This document shows, piece after piece, positions 33,161 to 36,584 of a stretch of DNA of 36,584 bases (the first letter of the stretch is position 1; every line of letters begins with the position of its first letter). Location: positions 1 through 36,584 of the forward strand of contig CANFJQ010000012.1 in the NCBI GenBank assembly GCA_947447615.1, given 5' to 3'. The position numbers and the translations under genes are program-made. Source of the stretch: Comamonadaceae bacterium. GTDB taxonomy: Bacteria; Pseudomonadota; Gammaproteobacteria; Burkholderiales; Burkholderiaceae_C. The notes beneath the pieces were generated by a model. It was not told the DNA's origin. It made no database searches and saw nothing but the letters and a program-made list of their open reading frames with translations.

Positions 33161-35725
33161 ATGGCCCAATTTCCTGAACGCGCCAAAGTGGTCATCATCG
33201 GCCAAGGCGGCATCGTCGGCGCCTCGGTGGCGCACCACCTGATTGAACGCGGATGGGACAACATCGTCGGCATCGACAAGTCCGCCATTCCGACCGATGT
33301 GGGCTCTACCGCACACGCGTCTGATTTTTGCTTCAACACGATGCACGATCAGATGACCATCTTCACCACCAAGTACAGCATCGACTTTTACGAGAAGATG
33401 GGCCGCTATGACCGCATTGGCGGCATTGAGGTGGCGCGTGTCGGTGACGACGAGCGCATGCTGGAGCTCAAACGCCGCGTGGCTTCAGGCAAGGCCTTTG
33501 GCAACCGGGTCGAGCTCATTAGCGCAGCTGAGGCGAAAGCCAAAATGCCGCTGCTGGAAGAAAGCATGCTGCAAGGCGCCCTGTGGGACCCGGATGCGGG
33601 TCTGGTCAAACCCCGCTCCCAAATGGTGGCGGGCGAACTGGTCGACGCGGCGGTTGCGACGGGCAAGCTGCAGTCCTTTGCCAACACCGCCTGCACCGGT
33701 TTGCGCATCGAAAACGGTCGCATCCAGGGCGTGGAAACCACCAAAGGCTTTATTGCCGCCGACTACGTGGTGGTCTGCGCCGGTCTTTGGGGGCGCCTGA
33801 TTGCCAATATGGCCGGGGAAGACCTGCCCATCATGCCGGTGGACCATCCGCTGACCTTCTTCAAACCGTATTTGGAATTTGCAGGCACGGGCAAGGATAT
33901 TGGCTACCCGCTGCTACGCGACCAAGGTAATTCGGCTTACCTGCGGGATACCGGTGACCCTAAAACTCCCGAGGGCGGCCAGATCGAATGGGGCTACTAC
34001 GAAGAGAAGAACCCGCGCATGTGCCACCCGCGCGATTTGCTGGAGAAAGAGCAGGCGCGCCTGTCGCCTTCGCAGCGCGACTTGGAGCTGGACCAAATCA
34101 TGGCGCCGCTGGAACGCGCCATCGAACTCACGCCCATCCTGGCCGAACTGGGCTATGACGACAAATATTCCTTCAACGGCCTGTTGCAGGTGACCACCGA
34201 CGGCAACCCGTCTATCGGCGAATCGTCCAAGGTGCGTGGCCTGTGGTACGCCGAAGCGGTGTGGGTCAAAGACGCGCCCGGCGTTGGCAAAATCGTTGCC
34301 GACTGGATGACCGATGGCTACACGCACATCGACCACGCCCGCATCGACGTGGCCCGCATCTACCCCTACCAGCAGGACGAGCAGTACATCCATGACCGCT
34401 GCTACGAGGGCGCCTTCAAGATTTACAACCCGCCGGTGCACAACCGCGAGCCTTACAGCGCCGGGCGCGGCATTTTCAAAAGCCCGTTTTACGAGCGTGA
34501 AAAAGCGCTGGGCGCTTACTTTATGGAACTATCGGGCTGGGAGCGCGCCCATGGCTACGCCAGCAACGAGCATTTGCTGGCCGTTTACGGCGACAAGGTA
34601 CCGGTGCGCGCCCACGAATGGGATAACCGCCATTTCTGGCGGGTGTCCAACGCCGAGCACCTCAAAATGACCGAGGACGTGGGCATGATCAACATCTCCC
34701 ACTTTGCCGAAATCGATGTCGAAGGCCCCGATGCCGCTGATCTGCTGGAGTACATCTGCGTGGCCAAGGTCGGTGGCGACACGCCGGTAGGTAAGGGCGT
34801 TTACACCCATTTCTTGGACGCCAAAGGCGGCGTGCGCGCCGACCTGACGGTGTTGCGCCTGGCCCAAGACCACTACCGCGTGATCGATGGCGCCGATGCC
34901 GGCCACCGCGACCTGGTGTGGATACAGCGTATGGCGCAAGACCGGGGCGCGAAGGTAAAAGTTACCGACACCACGACCGCCTACGGCTGCCTGGGCGTGT
35001 GGGGCCCCAACGCCCGCGCCACCATCCAAAAGATAGCCGATGCGCCCGAAGCCTGGACGCATGAAAACTTTCCCTTCGCCGCGTTTCGCAACCTGAAGAT
35101 TGCAGGCGTGCCGGTATTGGCCTTTCGCATTTCGTATGTGGGCGAACAGGGCTGGGAGTTGCACTTCAATTACGAAGACGGCTTGGCCCTGTGGGACGCG
35201 CTGTTTGCGCTGGGCGTCACGCCCGTGGGCGTGGAAACCTATGCCAACAGCCGCCGCATGGAAAAGAGCTTGCGTTTGCAAAACGGCGACCTGCTGACGG
35301 AATACAACCTTATGGAATGCGATCTGGCCCGCCCCAAAGTCAAGGCCGCCGACTTCCATGGCAAAGCCGCGCACCTTGCCTTTAGGGAGCGCGAACACCA
35401 ACCGGCTTACCTTTGTACGCTGACCATGAGCCACAACATCGACAGCACCGGTGTGGCCCGCTACCCGCTGGGCAACTTGCCGGTGATGGACCCTGCGACC
35501 GGCCAAACCCTGATCGACAGCCAAGGCCGCCGTTCGTACACCACCAGCATCGCCTTTGGCCCAAGCATCGGCAAGAACATTGCACTGGCCTATCTGCCCT
35601 ATGCGTATTGCCAAGTGGGGCGCGAACTGCAGATTCAGTACTTTGACGATGTCTATCCGGTTAAGGTGGAAGCGGTGGGCTACGGGGCTTTGTACGACCC
35701 GGAAAACGTTAAACCGCGTTCTTGA
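33161..35725 (+). CDS. FAD-dependent oxidoreductase with GcvT domain (dimethylglycine/sarcosine dehydrogenase-like)
   Basis: An 854-residue two-part enzyme. The N-terminal DAO-type FAD domain has the dinucleotide motif VIIGQGGIVGASVAHHL (about residues 10-26), and the STAHASDF segment is where related dehydrogenases hold the histidine that links to FAD. The middle FAO-type region runs to about residue 430. The C-terminal half is a folate-binding GcvT barrel (VGMINISHFAEIDVEGPDAADLL, the AYGCLGVWGPNARATIQKI segment, SYVGEQGWELHF, and GVETYANSRRMEKSLRL). Such fusions oxidise N-methyl groups and pass the one-carbon unit to tetrahydrofolate. I chose ATG 33161 with GGAG upstream; 74 open codons before it lack homology. 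The real substrate is inferred only. Confidence 0.93.
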   Translation: MAQFPERAKVVIIGQGGIVGASVAHHLIERGWDNIVGIDKSAIPTDVGSTAHASDFCFNTMHDQMTIFTTKYSIDFYEKMGRYDRIGGIEVARVGDDERMLELKRRVASGKAFGNRVELISAAEAKAKMPLLEESMLQGALWDPDAGLVKPRSQMVAGELVDAAVATGKLQSFANTACTGLRIENGRIQGVETTKGFIAADYVVVCAGLWGRLIANMAGEDLPIMPVDHPLTFFKPYLEFAGTGKDIGYPLLRDQGNSAYLRDTGDPKTPEGGQIEWGYYEEKNPRMCHPRDLLEKEQARLSPSQRDLELDQIMAPLERAIELTPILAELGYDDKYSFNGLLQVTTDGNPSIGESSKVRGLWYAEAVWVKDAPGVGKIVADWMTDGYTHIDHARIDVARIYPYQQDEQYIHDRCYEGAFKIYNPPVHNREPYSAGRGIFKSPFYEREKALGAYFMELSGWERAHGYASNEHLLAVYGDKVPVRAHEWDNRHFWRVSNAEHLKMTEDVGMINISHFAEIDVEGPDAADLLEYICVAKVGGDTPVGKGVYTHFLDAKGGVRADLTVLRLAQDHYRVIDGADAGHRDLVWIQRMAQDRGAKVKVTDTTTAYGCLGVWGPNARATIQKIADAPEAWTHENFPFAAFRNLKIAGVPVLAFRISYVGEQGWELHFNYEDGLALWDALFALGVTPVGVETYANSRRMEKSLRLQNGDLLTEYNLMECDLARPKVKAADFHGKAAHLAFREREHQPAYLCTLTMSHNIDSTGVARYPLGNLPVMDPATGQTLIDSQGRRSYTTSIAFGPSIGKNIALAYLPYAYCQVGRELQIQYFDDVYPVKVEAVGYGALYDPENVKPRS

Positions 35726-35772
35726 GGAGATGGGTTCGCCCAAGAGGGCTTGACCTTGGTCGAGGAAGCGGG

Positions 35773-35849
35773 TGGTCGGGGTGAGAGGATTCGAACCTCC
35801 GGTCTCTACGTCCCGAACGTAGCGCTTTACCAGACTAATTTAAACCTGC
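35773..35849 (-). tRNA. tRNA-Pro (anticodon CGG), 5' end degenerate; possible truncated attachment-site copy
   Basis: On the minus strand the anticodon arm CTACG-TTCGGGA-CGTAG is perfect and reads CGG, proline. The T arm (GGAGG-TTCGAAT-CCTCT) is well formed, the Levitt pair G15-C48 is kept, and the 3' strand CACCCCG-A-CCA with encoded CCA is intact. The D-loop AGTCTGGTA is also standard. The 5' acceptor strand should be about CGGGGTG, but the bases there pair at only three of seven positions and the D stem at two of four. The gene is therefore either truncated at about 35836 or badly decayed, and is unlikely to be functional. I saw no second copy in the window. Confidence 0.6.
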
Positions 35850-36002
35850 TCGACGGTTTTCGAGGGTGAAGCATTGAGCACAAAAATGCCAAAGATCTTA
35901 TTTTCAGCACACGTCAAACAAACGGGTTTTCTGTCTTTTCGGGCTGATACCAAGCGTAAAAAATAGACACTCAACTTGAATATAGGCGAGTCGGCTTGCG
36001 TC

Positions 36003-36323
36003 TCAGGCGGCAATGCTCGCTTGGCGAAACAATGGCGCAAGTGCTGGATTGCTTTTGAGCTTGACTCCCGCATCCCACAGGTCAACGGCCTGCTGCATGC
36101 TGAGCCAGCTCTCAGGCGTTCCACCCACAGCGCTGGAAATTCGGATCGCCATTTCTGCCGTGACTGATTTTTCCTCATGCAGCAGTTGTGAAACGGTTTG
36201 CCGGCTGACCATGAGCCGATGAGCCAGCTCAGCTTGGGTCCAGCCCAGTTCGGGCAAGACATCTTCGCGCAACACTGCGCCGGGATGTGTCGGCTTGCGA
36301 TGGGGGTTTCGTAGAGACTTCAT
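36003..36323 (-). CDS. higA: HigA-family antitoxin (XRE-type HTH)
   Basis: A 106-residue antitoxin. The N-terminal RKPTHPGAVLREDVLPELGWTQAELAHRL is the HigA family start, and the HTH continues as MVSRQTVSQLLHEEKSVTAEMAIRISSAVGGTPESWLSMQQAVDL. Length matches. The ATG overlaps the higB stop by one base (TAATG), the usual toxin-first order, so translation is coupled and the pair is probably autoregulated by HigBA binding upstream of higB, outside the window. It sits 154 bases from the tRNA-Pro remnant, consistent with a mobile element cargo. Confidence 0.95.
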   Translation of the reverse strand: MKSLRNPHRKPTHPGAVLREDVLPELGWTQAELAHRLMVSRQTVSQLLHEEKSVTAEMAIRISSAVGGTPESWLSMQQAVDLWDAGVKLKSNPALAPLFRQASIAA

Positions 36324-36584
36324 TAGTGGTAGTCCTCCAAGTTAACGTTTACGGCGTTTTGGCCATCAAACTCAAAGGTGATTCGCCAGTTCCCGGAAAC
36401 TGAAACCGCGAATTCGCCTTTTCTATCACCTTTGAGTGCATGGAATTTGTAGCCCGGCAAGTCCATGTCCTTGGCTTCGCGGGCGGCATCCAATCTGTCC
36501 AGCATCCGCTCCATGCGGGCTCCATGCTGCGCAGGCACGCCCTTGTAACTGCCCTTGGTAAAAAACAGCTCCAAACCCTTGTGC
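36323..36584 (-). CDS. higB: HigB-family toxin (RelE-like mRNA interferase), 5' end cut by window
   Basis: The visible 86 or so residues are the bulk of a HigB toxin, a RelE-fold endoribonuclease that cleaves mRNA in the ribosome. The family pattern is KGLELFFTKGSYKG near the start, then HGARMERMLDRLDAA, MDLPGYKFHALKGDRKGEFAVSVSGNWRITFEF, and the closing NVNLEDYH. The reading frame is open to the right edge with His-Lys-Gly before the Leu-Glu-Leu-Phe-Phe, as in the family, so the start is only a few codons outside the window. The catalytic-type basic and aromatic residues (K, R, H and the final DYH) are kept, so it should be active. Confidence 0.93.
   Translation of the reverse strand, partial: HKGLELFFTKGSYKGVPAQHGARMERMLDRLDAAREAKDMDLPGYKFHALKGDRKGEFAVSVSGNWRITFEFDGQNAVNVNLEDYH

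Noticed and set aside
34529-35743. 404-codon open frame antisense to the FAD/GcvT gene
   Set aside because: It is the complement of a well-supported conserved gene in GC-rich DNA. The translation is His/Gly/Ala-rich with no recognisable domain.

Overview
The window looks like chromosomal DNA of a betaproteobacterium in Burkholderiales, most likely Comamonadaceae (the Rhodoferax/Polaromonas/Limnohabitans kind). This rests on protein families and gene order (plsC, M23 peptidase, secA, argJ, DUF815 ATPase, mutT, then yacG-zapD-coaE-pilD-pilC-pilB on the other strand). It also rests on GC-rich codon usage and the pairing of a ThiD-like kinase with rubredoxin and hemL. No database search was possible, so the assignment is from recognition only.

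Layout. Positions 1-4344 hold the 3' end of purH, a bidirectional terminator, hemL overlapping a ThiD-like kinase, a rubredoxin and a photolyase. Positions 4366-8966 form a tight rightward run: yqgE, ruvX, pyrR, pyrB, a dihydroorotase homologue that has lost its metal ligands (pyrX/pyrC'), and a PlsC-type acyltransferase. The first three genes overlap by 4 bases each. A DUF721 gene then sits back to back with an M23 peptidase, followed by secA, argJ, a DUF815 ATPase and a Nudix hydrolase (8967-15729).

Positions 15804-24655 are one leftward run of ten genes, rfbB-rfbD-rfbA-rfbC-pilB-pilC-pilD-coaE-zapD-yacG. Seven of the nine junctions overlap by 1 or 4 bases. dTDP-L-rhamnose synthesis is therefore joined without a gap to type IV pilus assembly, CoA synthesis and cell-division genes. 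A TPR/glycosyltransferase-like protein diverges from the head of this unit.

Positions 26578-35725 are more accessory in character. They hold a secreted alpha/beta hydrolase, a Tat-signal beta-carbonic-anhydrase-like protein with its own terminator, a small ABM-type protein and a DTW-domain tRNA modification enzyme. Next come a TetR repressor facing a DUF4188 protein across a striking dyad operator/promoter, a carboxymuconolactone-decarboxylase-family protein, and a Bug/TctC solute-binding protein divergent from a large FAD/GcvT dehydrogenase of the dimethylglycine/sarcosine dehydrogenase type.

The right end (35773-36584) has a tRNA-Pro(CGG) whose 3' two thirds are well formed but whose 5' end does not pair, followed by a higBA toxin-antitoxin pair cut by the window edge. 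I read this as a probable attachment-site remnant at the edge of an integrated element extending to the right. I saw no IS element, CRISPR array, rRNA or riboswitch.
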